A DNA stretch of 64,000 bases from Parvularcula sp. IMCC14364 (GTDB taxonomy: Bacteria; Pseudomonadota; Alphaproteobacteria; Caulobacterales; Parvularculaceae): positions 2,616,001 through 2,680,000 of the forward strand of contig NZ_CP132334.1 in NCBI RefSeq assembly GCF_030758415.1, in the 5' to 3' direction. The position numbers were made by a program, and so were the translations under genes. Shown one piece after another: positions 42,668 through 51,136 of the stretch (the first letter of the stretch is position 1; every line of letters starts with the position of its first letter). The notes under the pieces are model-generated. The model saw only the letters and a list, made by a program, of their open reading frames with translations, was not told the origin of the DNA and searched no databases.

Positions 42668-43138
42668 ATGAAAAAGACATCCCCTGCCATGGCGGCCTCC
42701 ACCAGATGGCTCGGCATCCTTGTCGTGCTCGCGCCCCTTGCTTTTCTCGCGTCCCTGCCATGGCTCAGCAACCAGCCAGACGCGATTGTTTTCCTCGCCA
42801 CAGGCATCGCGACCACAATCGTGGTCATTGGCAGTCTGATCATTGCAGCGGTAAAAGATCAGGAGATGGATGAATGGCATCGCAGCGCGGCACGTTTTGC
42901 AAGCCAGTGGGGCTGGATCAGCGGCGGCAGCCTCATCGCCATATTGCTCGCTGTCCCGGCTGTGCACGACGCCTTGCTTGGCGTGGTCATGTTATTTGCT
43001 GACGGCCCGTCACTTGAGGAAGACCTTGTCCTGATGATTGTAACCTTGAGCTTTATGGCCGTGATCGCCACCCAGGCAATCTGCACCGTTGCCCTCAACA
43101 TGCTGTGGCGCGCGCGCATGTCAGGCCCGGCCCGCTAG
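42668..43138 (+). CDS. Four-helix membrane protein, partner of an XRE regulator
   Basis: A 156-aa protein with four membrane segments and a cytosolic MDEWHRSAARFA stretch. A small membrane protein followed at once by a 65-70-aa XRE regulator (6-base gap) is a common bacterial pair, with unknown role. AAGGAG is well placed before the ATG. Confidence 0.75.
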   Translation: MKKTSPAMAASTRWLGILVVLAPLAFLASLPWLSNQPDAIVFLATGIATTIVVIGSLIIAAVKDQEMDEWHRSAARFASQWGWISGGSLIAILLAVPAVHDALLGVVMLFADGPSLEEDLVLMIVTLSFMAVIATQAICTVALNMLWRARMSGPAR

Positions 43139-43144
43139 GCGACC

Positions 43145-43342
43145 ATGAAAAACCATATCCGGGAATTACGCCAGGCACGCGGCTGGAGCCAGGCAGCATT
43201 GGCAGAACATCTGGGGGTCTCACGAAACTCCGTAAACTCCATTGAAAACGGACGCTTCGACCCCTCCCTGCCCCTCGCCTTCGATATCGCCGAAGCCTTT
43301 GACCTGAGCATAGAAGAAGTTTTCATCCGTACAGATGAATAA
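43145..43342 (+). CDS. XRE-family helix-turn-helix regulator
   Basis: A 65-aa Cro/CI-type protein consisting almost only of the HTH domain: IRELRQARGWSQAALAEHLG, VSRNSVNSIENGRFDP, then EAFDLSIEEVF. It likely represses its own operon through the repeat at 42562-42581. Confidence 0.93.
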   Translation: MKNHIRELRQARGWSQAALAEHLGVSRNSVNSIENGRFDPSLPLAFDIAEAFDLSIEEVFIRTDE

Positions 43343-43413
43343 CAGGCAGCCAGAACAAAAGAGCCCGCAGCCCTGCCGAAAAATGTCCAGGCGCTACGCC
43401 CAATTTGAACGAC

Positions 43414-44070
43414 GGGCATTCGCCAAGAACGGTCAATTCCGTGCATACCGCCAATGGCGGTACAGGAGCTTTTATCGGACGAATGCTTTACCGAATAGGC
43501 GCGCGCAGGTAAGCTGTCCAGAATGGGTTTTCCGAAGGAAATAAGTACGCACGAAGATCTCCGCTGCTGTCATGTCTGGCGCAGCATTGGTACACACATA
43601 TGGTTTGAGTATGGCATTCCGAAAATTGAGTTGTTAAAAAATGGTCGCCGCACCGTGCACGGAGAACTGACGCTGCATGTCGAGAGTGACAACTGGCGAC
43701 TTATAGTTGACGGTCAGTGCCCCCTAATTTCCGACACCGTATCCGATGGCAATTTTAGAGCTTATGGACCGAGGTGGTTTCTAGACAAACCTCTTCCGCA
43801 ATTCACCGACGGCTCCTCGAAACAAGTTGAACTGTCGTTCTCGCCCTCGATTTCACTTATCGTATTTCCAGATAGCTCTGGCGATGTCGATTATGAACTG
43901 TCAATCAGGCTTCCTGACGGAACGTATTGGGGATTTCTCTTCAATCGAGGTTGGTTCTTATCGTCGTAGCTCTGCATGCGACTAATGCGCTTGTTATTAG
44001 GCTGTTTACGTCCCGATTTCTGCCTTTGCATTTACTTTCGCAACCGTCAATTTTGGCCCAAACCCGGGCA
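43414..44070 (+). repeat. 648-bp repeat unit, copy 2, with CGGGCA flanks
   Basis: Bases 43420-44067 match 1502-2149. CGGGCA occurs at both edges (43413-43418 and 44065-44070), a possible 6-bp target duplication, although three of these bases also fall in the shared unit end. The right end is 11 bases from the stop of the GNAT gene. Confidence 0.82.
43523..43969 (+). CDS. Hypothetical 148-aa protein, copy 2
   Basis: Same protein as at 1605-2051 apart from two residues (Ile for Asn, Arg for Ser). Most of the few base changes between the units lie upstream or are single substitutions; the frame is intact in both. Not recognised. Confidence 0.6.
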   Translation: MGFPKEISTHEDLRCCHVWRSIGTHIWFEYGIPKIELLKNGRRTVHGELTLHVESDNWRLIVDGQCPLISDTVSDGNFRAYGPRWFLDKPLPQFTDGSSKQVELSFSPSISLIVFPDSSGDVDYELSIRLPDGTYWGFLFNRGWFLSS

Positions 44071-44080
44071 CGCTGATTGC

Positions 44081-44653
44081 CTACGCCCCACCGGCAAGCA
44101 CCGTGTCATAGAAACACGCCCGGTTCTGGCCGAAAGCCAGGGGCGGTGACGGCTGATCCGGCAGGGCCTGCAACGCGCGCCCCCACCAGCCCACATCCCG
44201 CCACGCGCCTTGCTTGAAGCCAACACGCGGATAGACCCCCACGGGGCTGAACCCCATCTGCTCATGCAGGGCCACGCTGGCTGCATTTGGCAGCGCGATC
44301 CCGGCAAATACACTGCCAAATCCCTGTTTCGTCAGTGTCGCGAATAATTGCCCGTAAAGAACGCAAGCAAGGCCCTGACGCCGCGCCGCCTCAGCCACAT
44401 AGACGCTGACATCGCAGGACCATTTATATGCAGCCCGCGTGCGATGTGTCGTGGCATAGGCATAGGCCCTGATGCCCGCATCACTTTCCGCCACAAGCCA
44501 GGGGTGCGTGCGCACCGTCGCCTCAATGCGCTGCGCCATCTCATCAGCGCCCGGCGGCGTTTCCTCAAAAGAAATGAATGTGTCCCTGACAATAGGCGCA
44601 TAAAGGCGCGCAATCTCAGCGCCATCTTCCGCGTGGGCAATGCGTATCCTCAC
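44081..44653 (-). CDS. GNAT N-acetyltransferase (phosphinothricin acetyltransferase-like)
   Basis: About 190 aa. RIRIAHAEDGAEIARLYAPIVRDTFISFEE, WLVAESDAGIRAYAYA, the acetyl-CoA loop EAARRQGLACVLY (R-x2-G-x-A variant), and LHEQMGFSPVGVYPRVGFKQGAWRDVGWWGR match the PAT/MnaT subgroup. Start is placed at GTG 44653 after AGGGA; ATG 44680 is also possible. It acetylates a small amine; substrate unknown. Confidence 0.88.
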   Translation of the reverse strand: MRIRIAHAEDGAEIARLYAPIVRDTFISFEETPPGADEMAQRIEATVRTHPWLVAESDAGIRAYAYATTHRTRAAYKWSCDVSVYVAEAARRQGLACVLYGQLFATLTKQGFGSVFAGIALPNAASVALHEQMGFSPVGVYPRVGFKQGAWRDVGWWGRALQALPDQPSPPLAFGQNRACFYDTVLAGGA

Positions 44654-44869
44654 CTGTCCCTCTCGCCATAACACCGCCACATCATGCCGCGGTTTCCCGC
44701 GTGTTTAATACAGCAAATGCGAGCAGCGATATAGCATCCACCACCAGGCCCGACCCGTAAGAAGAAAATTTTGCACATAAACCGCCGCAAAAGGATGAGA
44801 TTTCTGGTCATTCCCCCACTGCCCTGTATGCTGTCCCCATCAGTGGAGCTATGGTGAAGGGACCTTGAA

Positions 44870-47575
44870 ATGAAGACCTGTTTTCTCAATAAAACTTTTC
44901 TCAGTGTAAGTACAATATGCCTAGGGATAGCCTTGGGCTGGACCATGCTGCCAGGAGCGGCCTATGCCGAGACCTGTACCCTCGACACGGACGGCGACGG
45001 CATTGCCGATGGTGTTGCAAACGCCACAGACAACAGCAGCGAAGACAGCAATCTCGCTTGCGGCACAGATGCAGAAGCCAGTGGCGGCAGCGGCGCCACA
45101 GCCATCGGCGAAGAGAGCATTGCCAGCGGGAGCGCCTCAACCGCTATCGGGGCGGCCGCAGAAGCCACAAATGTTCAGGCAACAGCTGTCGGCTCGCTTG
45201 CCGTAGCAAGTGGCGGCAGCGCGACAGCCATCGGCTATCGGTCCGTGGCATCAGCCGCTGATGCCACGGCTCTCGGCAATGCCTCCTCTGCGTTTGGCGA
45301 GGATTCTACTGCTGTCGGTGCTGGCGCCTTTGTCACAGCCGCCGACGCGCTGGGCATTGGCGCCGGTGCCATGGCAGCCAGTGAACGCGCCATTGCAGTT
45401 GGTCGGAGTGTTATTGTCTCCGGCGAAGGTGCCATCGCCATTGGCAGCGACGGAGATGATGTCGATGACGCTTCTGATACCAGTGTCCGCATTGGCGCTC
45501 AGGCGAGCGGTGATTACGCCGTCGCCCTTGGCGCAGATACAGAAGCCTCCGGCAGCGCGGCCTTCGCGGGCGGTTACGGCGCCCAGGCCAGCAATACGGA
45601 CACTGTGGCTCTTGGCATCAATACCGTCGCCAGCGGCAACTCATCCATGGCGCTGGGCCAATCTTCCATCGCCACTGCGCAGAGAAGCCTCGCCATCGGA
45701 ACAGATAATCTCGCCAGTGGCTTCTCTGCGATCGCCATCGGTGCACTTTCCGACGCAACAGCGCAACAAACCGTCGCCATCGGCAGTGATGCAAACGCCA
45801 CCGCCAGAACAGCCATAGCAATAGGCACCAACACTAATGCGACGGCTAGAAATGCCATCGCTATGGGCAATAACTCGGACGCAACCGGTGAAAACGCCTC
45901 TGCCTTTGGCCCGTCTGCGGATGCAGTAGCTGATAACAGCGTCGCGGTTGGCATTGATGCCCGTGCAGAAGAAGAAAGCGCGATCGCGATGGGTAACGAT
46001 GCCCTGTCAAGCGGGGTCAACAGCATTAGCCTTGGCACTTTGAGCTCAGCCGCGGCTGACAACAGCCTGGCTTTCGGGGCCAACACATCGGCGATTTTCG
46101 CAAACAGCGTGGCATTGGGCGCCGGGTCCGTTACAGACCGGGAAGACAGCATTTCCGTCGGTTCTGACGGTAATGAGCGACAGATTACCAATGTGGCAGA
46201 CGGGACAGAAGATACAGACGCCGTGAATGTCGGCCAACTGAACATTATCTCTGCATCAGTCAATATAAATACATCCAATATCACTACGAACACGGCTGCG
46301 ATCAGCGGTTTGGATGCCCGCCTCACAACTCTGGAAAACAGTGTTACAGGTGGCAGTCTTGATGGAACTGGCGATGACAGCACTGCGGTAGGAGACAACG
46401 CTGATGCATCCGGGGACGGATCAACAGCAGTCGGAGACGACACTGGTGCCACAGGCGATGATTCAACTGCCCTTGGTTATGAATCAACTGCCAACGGCAC
46501 TGCTTCTACGGCACTGGGGGCGGGCGCGGAGGCTGATGGTCTTGGTGCCACCGCTGTGGGCTTTGGGGCGGAAGCAGATGAGGATTTTGCCGTCGCTGTT
46601 GGCGGCCAGTCCTCTGCCACGGGAGAAAACTCAACGGCCATAGGTGATTCCGCCACAGCAAGCGCAGATGACGCGACAGCGCTTGGCGCAAATGCCCAGG
46701 CTTTTGGCGAGGACTCCACGGCCGTTGGCGAGGGCAGCTTCGCCTCGGCTGAAGGGGCAACGGCGCTTGGCGAAGACTCACGAGCGACCGGCATTGAGTC
46801 GACAGCGATTGGCGAGAACGCCACAGCCTCTGGTAGCAACTCTATTGCTCTTGGTACTGATGCAAATAATGACGGTGTTGGCGCGAGTGCCTCTGGCGCA
46901 GGCGCTGTTGCCATCGGCGCGGACGCATCGGCCGAGTTCGACAACTCCGTCGCTATCGGTCAGGGCGCAACGACAACGCGAGCAGACCAGATTGTGGTCG
47001 GCTCCAGCAGTAACACGGTCACCATGGCTGGCATCACCTCGGCAGAAAGCGCCGCAGCCCAGTCCGGCGCGATTGAGCTTGTTACAACAGATGCCAACGG
47101 CAATCTCGCCAGCGATGGCGGGGCCCTGCAGGCGCAGGTTAACACCAACTCGGCAGATATTATCAGTAACCGTACCGCAATTACGACGAACGCTAATAAT
47201 ATTTCAGCCCTGCAAACCAGCGTCTCGTCAAACGCCACAGCTATCTCGGCAAACTCTGCCGCCATCGCTTCCAATTCGAGCCTGATTGACCTCAACGCCT
47301 CGGCCATCGCCATCAACACAGGCGCCATCGGCGAGCTGCGCGAAGGCACCGCCTCTCTCGCCGCGATCCCCGACCTTTATCTGAACAAGGATGAAACCTG
47401 GACAATCGCCGGCGGCTTTGGCGGTTATGACGACGGCTTTGGTGGCCTGGAAACAGCCTTTGGCGGCGGCTTCCAGATGCGCAGCTCAACCTCAGATAAC
47501 TGGTCTGTCGGCATGGTCGGCAGCGTCTCCCAAAACACCCAGACCTTCCGTGTACAAGCCCGTATCGGGGGATAA
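44870..47575 (+). CDS. YadA-type trimeric autotransporter adhesin (type Vc)
   Basis: A 901-aa surface protein. Signal peptide 1-32 is followed by a Ca-binding-like LDTDGDGIADGV, then a head (residues ~62-425) built of ~14-residue YadA/Hep_Hag repeats (AxAxGxxSxAxGxxS). A neck motif ends DTDAVNVGQLN (~residue 450), followed by a short stalk with NINTSNITTN-type heptads, a second head (~495-705), a coiled-coil stalk (~755-830) and a short YadA-like anchor from DLYLNKDETW to the final Gly. It trimerises, inserts a 12-strand barrel and likely binds surfaces or cells. AAGGGA precedes the start. Confidence 0.93.
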   Translation: MKTCFLNKTFLSVSTICLGIALGWTMLPGAAYAETCTLDTDGDGIADGVANATDNSSEDSNLACGTDAEASGGSGATAIGEESIASGSASTAIGAAAEATNVQATAVGSLAVASGGSATAIGYRSVASAADATALGNASSAFGEDSTAVGAGAFVTAADALGIGAGAMAASERAIAVGRSVIVSGEGAIAIGSDGDDVDDASDTSVRIGAQASGDYAVALGADTEASGSAAFAGGYGAQASNTDTVALGINTVASGNSSMALGQSSIATAQRSLAIGTDNLASGFSAIAIGALSDATAQQTVAIGSDANATARTAIAIGTNTNATARNAIAMGNNSDATGENASAFGPSADAVADNSVAVGIDARAEEESAIAMGNDALSSGVNSISLGTLSSAAADNSLAFGANTSAIFANSVALGAGSVTDREDSISVGSDGNERQITNVADGTEDTDAVNVGQLNIISASVNINTSNITTNTAAISGLDARLTTLENSVTGGSLDGTGDDSTAVGDNADASGDGSTAVGDDTGATGDDSTALGYESTANGTASTALGAGAEADGLGATAVGFGAEADEDFAVAVGGQSSATGENSTAIGDSATASADDATALGANAQAFGEDSTAVGEGSFASAEGATALGEDSRATGIESTAIGENATASGSNSIALGTDANNDGVGASASGAGAVAIGADASAEFDNSVAIGQGATTTRADQIVVGSSSNTVTMAGITSAESAAAQSGAIELVTTDANGNLASDGGALQAQVNTNSADIISNRTAITTNANNISALQTSVSSNATAISANSAAIASNSSLIDLNASAIAINTGAIGELREGTASLAAIPDLYLNKDETWTIAGGFGGYDDGFGGLETAFGGGFQMRSSTSDNWSVGMVGSVSQNTQTFRVQARIGG

Positions 47576-47873
47576 CGCAAAACAGACCCTGCCCTCTCAA
47601 GCATCCAGAGGTCAGGGCAGAAATCCCTCCCCGCGTCATCCCGTAATGCGCTACGGCATGAAATGCTGCTGCGCAGATACGGGACAAATCTCCGGAACAC
47701 ACCGCACTCATGAAGTGCTCCGTAAGCAGACAAAATCAGCGCCACCTTGATGGACGTCAAGCTACCAATATGAGCAGTCGTTAGAAGACAGTGCAGCCTT
47801 TAGCGAAACTTATGGTCAGACCGGATAATCAGGTTTGGCGTACTACGCTTTGGGCTTCATACACCCAACTTGC
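47576..47873. terminator. Possible terminator and gene-free region after the adhesin gene
   Basis: CTGCCCT (47589-47595) pairs with AGGGCAG (47614-47620), 14 bases after the adhesin stop, but no T-tract follows. The rest, to 47873, holds no supported gene and marks the drop into AT-rich sequence. Confidence 0.4.
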
Positions 47874-48308
47874 TCAATTTTGGATAATTGATATATTCTG
47901 GGTAACCGAGAAAAGACCGCTGGATGTAAAACTTGTTACCTCAACAAAATCTTGGCTATGCGGTTCGCCCATTTGGAGCAGATAGATGCTCTTATCATTA
48001 GAATCTAATGTAACCGCATTAAACTGTCCACCTAGTATCTCCTGAGTTGTTAAGCTACCGGACAACTGAGAAAGGGTTTGCGGTGCAGCTCCCTCATAAA
48101 TCGAGGCGACAATCTCCCCCTTGATGGCAACTTCATGAACATAAAAGTCCACACCAGCTGTGTAGAGAACATTAGCCCCAACCGGCAATTCGAGACATAC
48201 ATATTGCCCTCTGTAATCACAGTTTTTTGCCACCATGCTTGGAGTGAATGCACATACGAATAAAACCAATCCAATCAGTGAAGTCACTGTCTTACCCTTA
48301 GTCTTCAT
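47874..48308 (-). CDS. Putative secreted protein, 144 aa
   Basis: Signal peptide KTVTSLIGLVLFVCAFTPSMVA is followed by CDYRGQYVCLELPVG with two Cys and a beta-rich body. AT-rich codon use differs from the flanking core genes, suggesting transfer. Unrecognised. Confidence 0.6.
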   Translation of the reverse strand: MKTKGKTVTSLIGLVLFVCAFTPSMVAKNCDYRGQYVCLELPVGANVLYTAGVDFYVHEVAIKGEIVASIYEGAAPQTLSQLSGSLTTQEILGGQFNAVTLDSNDKSIYLLQMGEPHSQDFVEVTSFTSSGLFSVTQNISIIQN

Positions 48309-48478
48309 TACCGACTCCTAATCGCTTCACAATTACAGCCAAAGTTCATAATCATATTCAACTTCCTGCCCGAACATAAATACCATTAAGAGACGTCACA
48401 TTTCCAGTGCGTAGGGCACATTACGACTTCGGCTTCATCCGCCATTTGCGCGCCCTCTCTCCAGCGCTAATTAAACGG

Positions 48479-49708
48479 TGCCGATTCAACCGGTCATCGC
48501 AACACAGGTATTTAATCGCTCAGCTGGGGTCTCATAGTCCAGTGTTTTTCTTGGGCGCTCATTTAGTTCTCTGGCGATCGCGTCCAACTGCTCCTGGGAG
48601 TGCACTGACAGATCCGTTCCCTTGGGGAGATATTGGCGCAATAGCCGATTGGTGTTTTCGTTCGTGCCGCGCTGCCATGGACTTTGCGGATCGCAGAAAT
48701 AGACTTCGATATCCGTTTCAACAGTGAAGCGCTTATGCTCTGCCAGTTCATGGCCTCGATCCCAGGTAAGGGATTTATAGAGTTCGTCTGGGATTCTGTT
48801 GGCATGTTCGATCAACGCATCGACGACGGTTTCAGTGCGCCGGTTGGCTACCTTTGCAAGCATCACATAGCGCGAGTGACGCTCAACCAGGGTCACGATG
48901 AAGCTATGCTTGGGACCACAAATCAGGTCACCTTCCCAGTGACCGGGGACGGCGCGATCCTCCACCGAAGCAGGTCGTTCGCTGATCGAGACCGCATCCT
49001 TGATCTGTCCGCGTGGGTCTTTGCCTTTAAGCGCATGTCTTGAACCGCGTAACTGGCGACACGTTCGTAAATACTGCACGAGCTCTTTCTTCAGCACACC
49101 GCGCGCCTGTACGTATAGGCTTCGATAGATCGTTTCATGAGACACGTTCATCGCCTCTTGCCTTGGGTGCGCCCGCGCTAACCAGCCGGCGATCTGCTGT
49201 GGTGACTAATGGCGCTGAAGCTTGCAAACTACAACTTGCCGCAACTCATCATGCATGGCCAGCTTGCAAGGCTTCGGACGTAGGGCCTGCTTCCAGGCGC
49301 GCTTATCTGCTTTGACCGCGCGGTAACGCCTGGCGCCACCATTGCGCTTGATCTCCCGGCTGATGGTTGAAGCAGCACGCCCCAAAGCGCGTGCAATCGA
49401 TCGGATGGATCGGTCCACCATAAGTCCTCGAGAAATCTCTTCACGCTCAGCCAAACTCAAACAGCCGGGCGCGCGGCGACGTTCAACCGGAGTATACCCA
49501 CCCGTCGAACGAATATGTTTGAAAATGCTCGAAGATGGTTTTCCGAACTCTCGCCCGATCGACTTCATTTGTTCGCCGCGTCGCCATCGCTCCCACAGCT
49601 CTGCCTTTTGAGCCGGTGTAAAGCCAACCCGTACGTATTTCTTCCTCATCACTGTCGCTCCACATATCGAATTTATCGTATGTGTTGCGACGACCCATTG
49701 AACGCACA
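48479..49708 (-). mobile_element. IS30-family insertion sequence inserted in a palindrome (1230 bp)
   Basis: 28-bp imperfect inverted repeats start TGCCGATTCAACCGGTC on the left and TGTGCGTTCAATGGGTC on the right, both continuing to TCGCAACACA. GG flanks both ends (48477-48478, 49709-49710). Removing the element rejoins CCAGCGCTAATTAAACGG and CTTTAATTGGCGCTGAGAG, a long hairpin like the intact one at 53924-53965, with the insertion at its loop. Confidence 0.92.
48486..49652 (-). pseudogene. IS30-family transposase with in-frame amber codon
   Basis: 388 codons. N-terminal HTH (FTPAQKAELWERWRRG; RSIRSIARALGRAASTISREI), then codon 149 is TAG (49208-49206) exactly where the family has Trp (KLQRH-W-SPQQIAGWL), a single TGG to TAG change. 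The frame continues with SHETIYRSLYVQARG, GHWEGDL (Asp), TWDRGHELAEH (Asp) and NENTNRLLRQYLPKG (Glu), i.e. a complete DDE core. Inactive unless the stop is read through. Confidence 0.9.
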
Positions 49709-49710
49709 GG

Positions 49711-50051
49711 CTTTAATTGGCGCTGAGAGCCTACCCCCCCAAAAAAAACTTATGGGCCCCCTTCTGCCAGCCCTTAACATGCTGCCCCTCGAGATAAATC
49801 CAGCAGGAGATGCGTGCATGTATGACTCTGAGATCAGCCCGCCCGAAAGCGATACCATCATCCCGGAGAGTGATCTCTCCGCTGACCCGGCAGATACTGA
49901 AATGCTGCCGGAAGACGCCGCCGCGTTCACGGCCGCCTATCCGGTGGATGAAGAAACAGCCCAATGGCGACAACAGAACCTGACGGCGGAAGCGGACCGG
50001 GAGAGCTATATTTCCGGCACTGATCCGGTGCGCGCCTTGCGCGAAGCCTCC
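49711..50051 (+). repeat. ~340-bp duplicated gene start, copy A
   Basis: Matches 53946-54284 at about 97 percent, covering half the palindrome, a poly-C/poly-A run, the CTTATGGGCC block and the first ~78 codons of the gene. Homology ends abruptly after CGAAGCCTCC. The two copies bracket the AT-rich island 50.2-53.9 kb in direct orientation. Confidence 0.9.
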
Positions 50052-50177
50052 AAAGCCGCTTTTGAGCAGATGATAGAGCAGTCCATTGCCAATGGCACAA
50101 TGGACATGACCCTCGAAGAAATCATCAAGGAAGCCGTAACCCGCTACAAAGCGTACAATCAGGATGAACGGGTCTGA
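49818..50177 (+). CDS. Chimeric/truncated copy of the 54051 gene, 119 aa
   Basis: Begins MYDSEISPPESDTIIP with AGGAG eight bases upstream, as in the full copy. The first ~78 residues are near-identical to that protein; the last ~41 (AAFEQMIEQSIANGTMDMTLEEIIKE...) are unrelated and helical. The junction coincides with the end of DNA homology, so a recombination replaced its 3' part. Its end overlaps the convergent methyltransferase gene by 19 bases. Confidence 0.6.
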   Translation: MYDSEISPPESDTIIPESDLSADPADTEMLPEDAAAFTAAYPVDEETAQWRQQNLTAEADRESYISGTDPVRALREASKAAFEQMIEQSIANGTMDMTLEEIIKEAVTRYKAYNQDERV

Positions 50178-50974
50178 ATTTCATTCCAAGATGTATATTC
50201 CGACCTTTTTTTTCCCTTAGCCCGATGAAACTCTTCAAGACCTTCCACCTTCAGTCGTCGTCTATGGCTATGGTAAAATCCAAGTGACTTCAATTCGGGC
50301 TGCTGGAATAATATGGTCCCAGGGGCAGAGATGATACTCCCCCCAGGGGCAAGAGCATCGCGAAATTTAAGATAAATATCCCTGCGAAAATTTTCTTCAA
50401 TATGAATTGTTGTAGAAAAATCAAGAATGTAATCAAACTTAACCCCAATACCCTCTACACTGAACATATAGTCTTCATATATGTTCGGGCTTTTATTCTG
50501 CAAGTCTCTCAAGGGTACTTCATATGCAGAAAAAGCGTCTAAAGAAGGCCTGTGGCTATCGAAACCATGATAGTTTCCTCGATCCAAGTAATCTATAAGA
50601 TGTATACCAATACGACCTGCACCACAGCCAGCATCTAGAACTTTATGATTTTTCATCAGACCTCTGATTTTAAGTAAATCAAAGTAAACTTTTCCCATCA
50701 CCCATGGCATGCCATAATATGAATGATGTTTTTCGTGGAAGAAATGTCCCAAGGAATAAGTTTTCCTTACCTTCTCAGGATCAAGTTCCAGTTCAGGCTC
50801 TACCGAGAGACCAGTCGTGCGCATCGTCTCGCGCCAACCCAATGCGCCAAAATTTGGAGCACGGCTGAGTTGCTGGACAGGGACACCTTTAGCCAAGCCA
50901 AGCTCCAGAACAGGTGTACCATTATTAGCTTGCGAACTATCTCCATTCTCGTTGGTAGTTTGATCTTTAGTCAT
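50159..50974 (-). CDS. SAM-dependent methyltransferase
   Basis: A 271-aa class I methyltransferase. Motif I VLDAGCGAGRIG is at residues 112-123, HGFDSHRPSLD is the acidic loop, and FDYILDFSTTIHIEENFRR plus FRDALAPGGSIIS follow. An unusual N-terminal ~110 residues may position a carbohydrate or peptide substrate. AT-rich; it lies in the island next to a 2OG oxygenase with a carbohydrate-cluster signature, so a sugar substrate is plausible. Confidence 0.85.
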   Translation of the reverse strand: MTKDQTTNENGDSSQANNGTPVLELGLAKGVPVQQLSRAPNFGALGWRETMRTTGLSVEPELELDPEKVRKTYSLGHFFHEKHHSYYGMPWVMGKVYFDLLKIRGLMKNHKVLDAGCGAGRIGIHLIDYLDRGNYHGFDSHRPSLDAFSAYEVPLRDLQNKSPNIYEDYMFSVEGIGVKFDYILDFSTTIHIEENFRRDIYLKFRDALAPGGSIISAPGTILFQQPELKSLGFYHSHRRRLKVEGLEEFHRAKGKKRSEYTSWNEIQTRSS

Positions 50975-51101
50975 GGCACATACGTCTCACGTTTCTAAAC
51001 GGGGTGTTTTTCCAATTCCATCGGCAGAAAATGACTTTTTCCCAAAAATCTACTTGCTTTTTTAATTCCTTAGGGGTGTATTGCTCATGAGTGTCAATCA
51101 T
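50967..51101 (-). CDS. Possible 44-aa leader ORF of the methyltransferase gene
   Basis: MIDTHEQYTPKELKKQVDFW is followed by an aromatic/basic tail; the stop overlaps the methyltransferase ATG (ATGACTAA), as in coupled genes. The frame stays open to 51245. It may instead be the remnant of a larger gene. Weak support. Confidence 0.3.
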   Translation of the reverse strand: MIDTHEQYTPKELKKQVDFWEKVIFCRWNWKNTPFRNVRRMCHD

Positions 51102-51136
51102 AAAGTGTTCGCGGGTATCAATAGGGACAAAGATGT

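Noticed and set aside
45574-46452. Long minus-strand ORF within the adhesin region
   Set aside because: It is the antisense shadow of the repetitive adhesin gene; its Ser/Pro/Ala repeats mirror the sense codons.
44870-47575. Short regularly spaced repeats, as in a CRISPR array
   Set aside because: The repeats are in-frame, degenerate 14-residue YadA head repeats without spacers of constant length; no cas genes are present.
47589-47620. Firm terminator call after the adhesin gene
   Set aside because: A 7-bp stem with an 18-base loop and no T-tract is weak, so it is listed only as possible.
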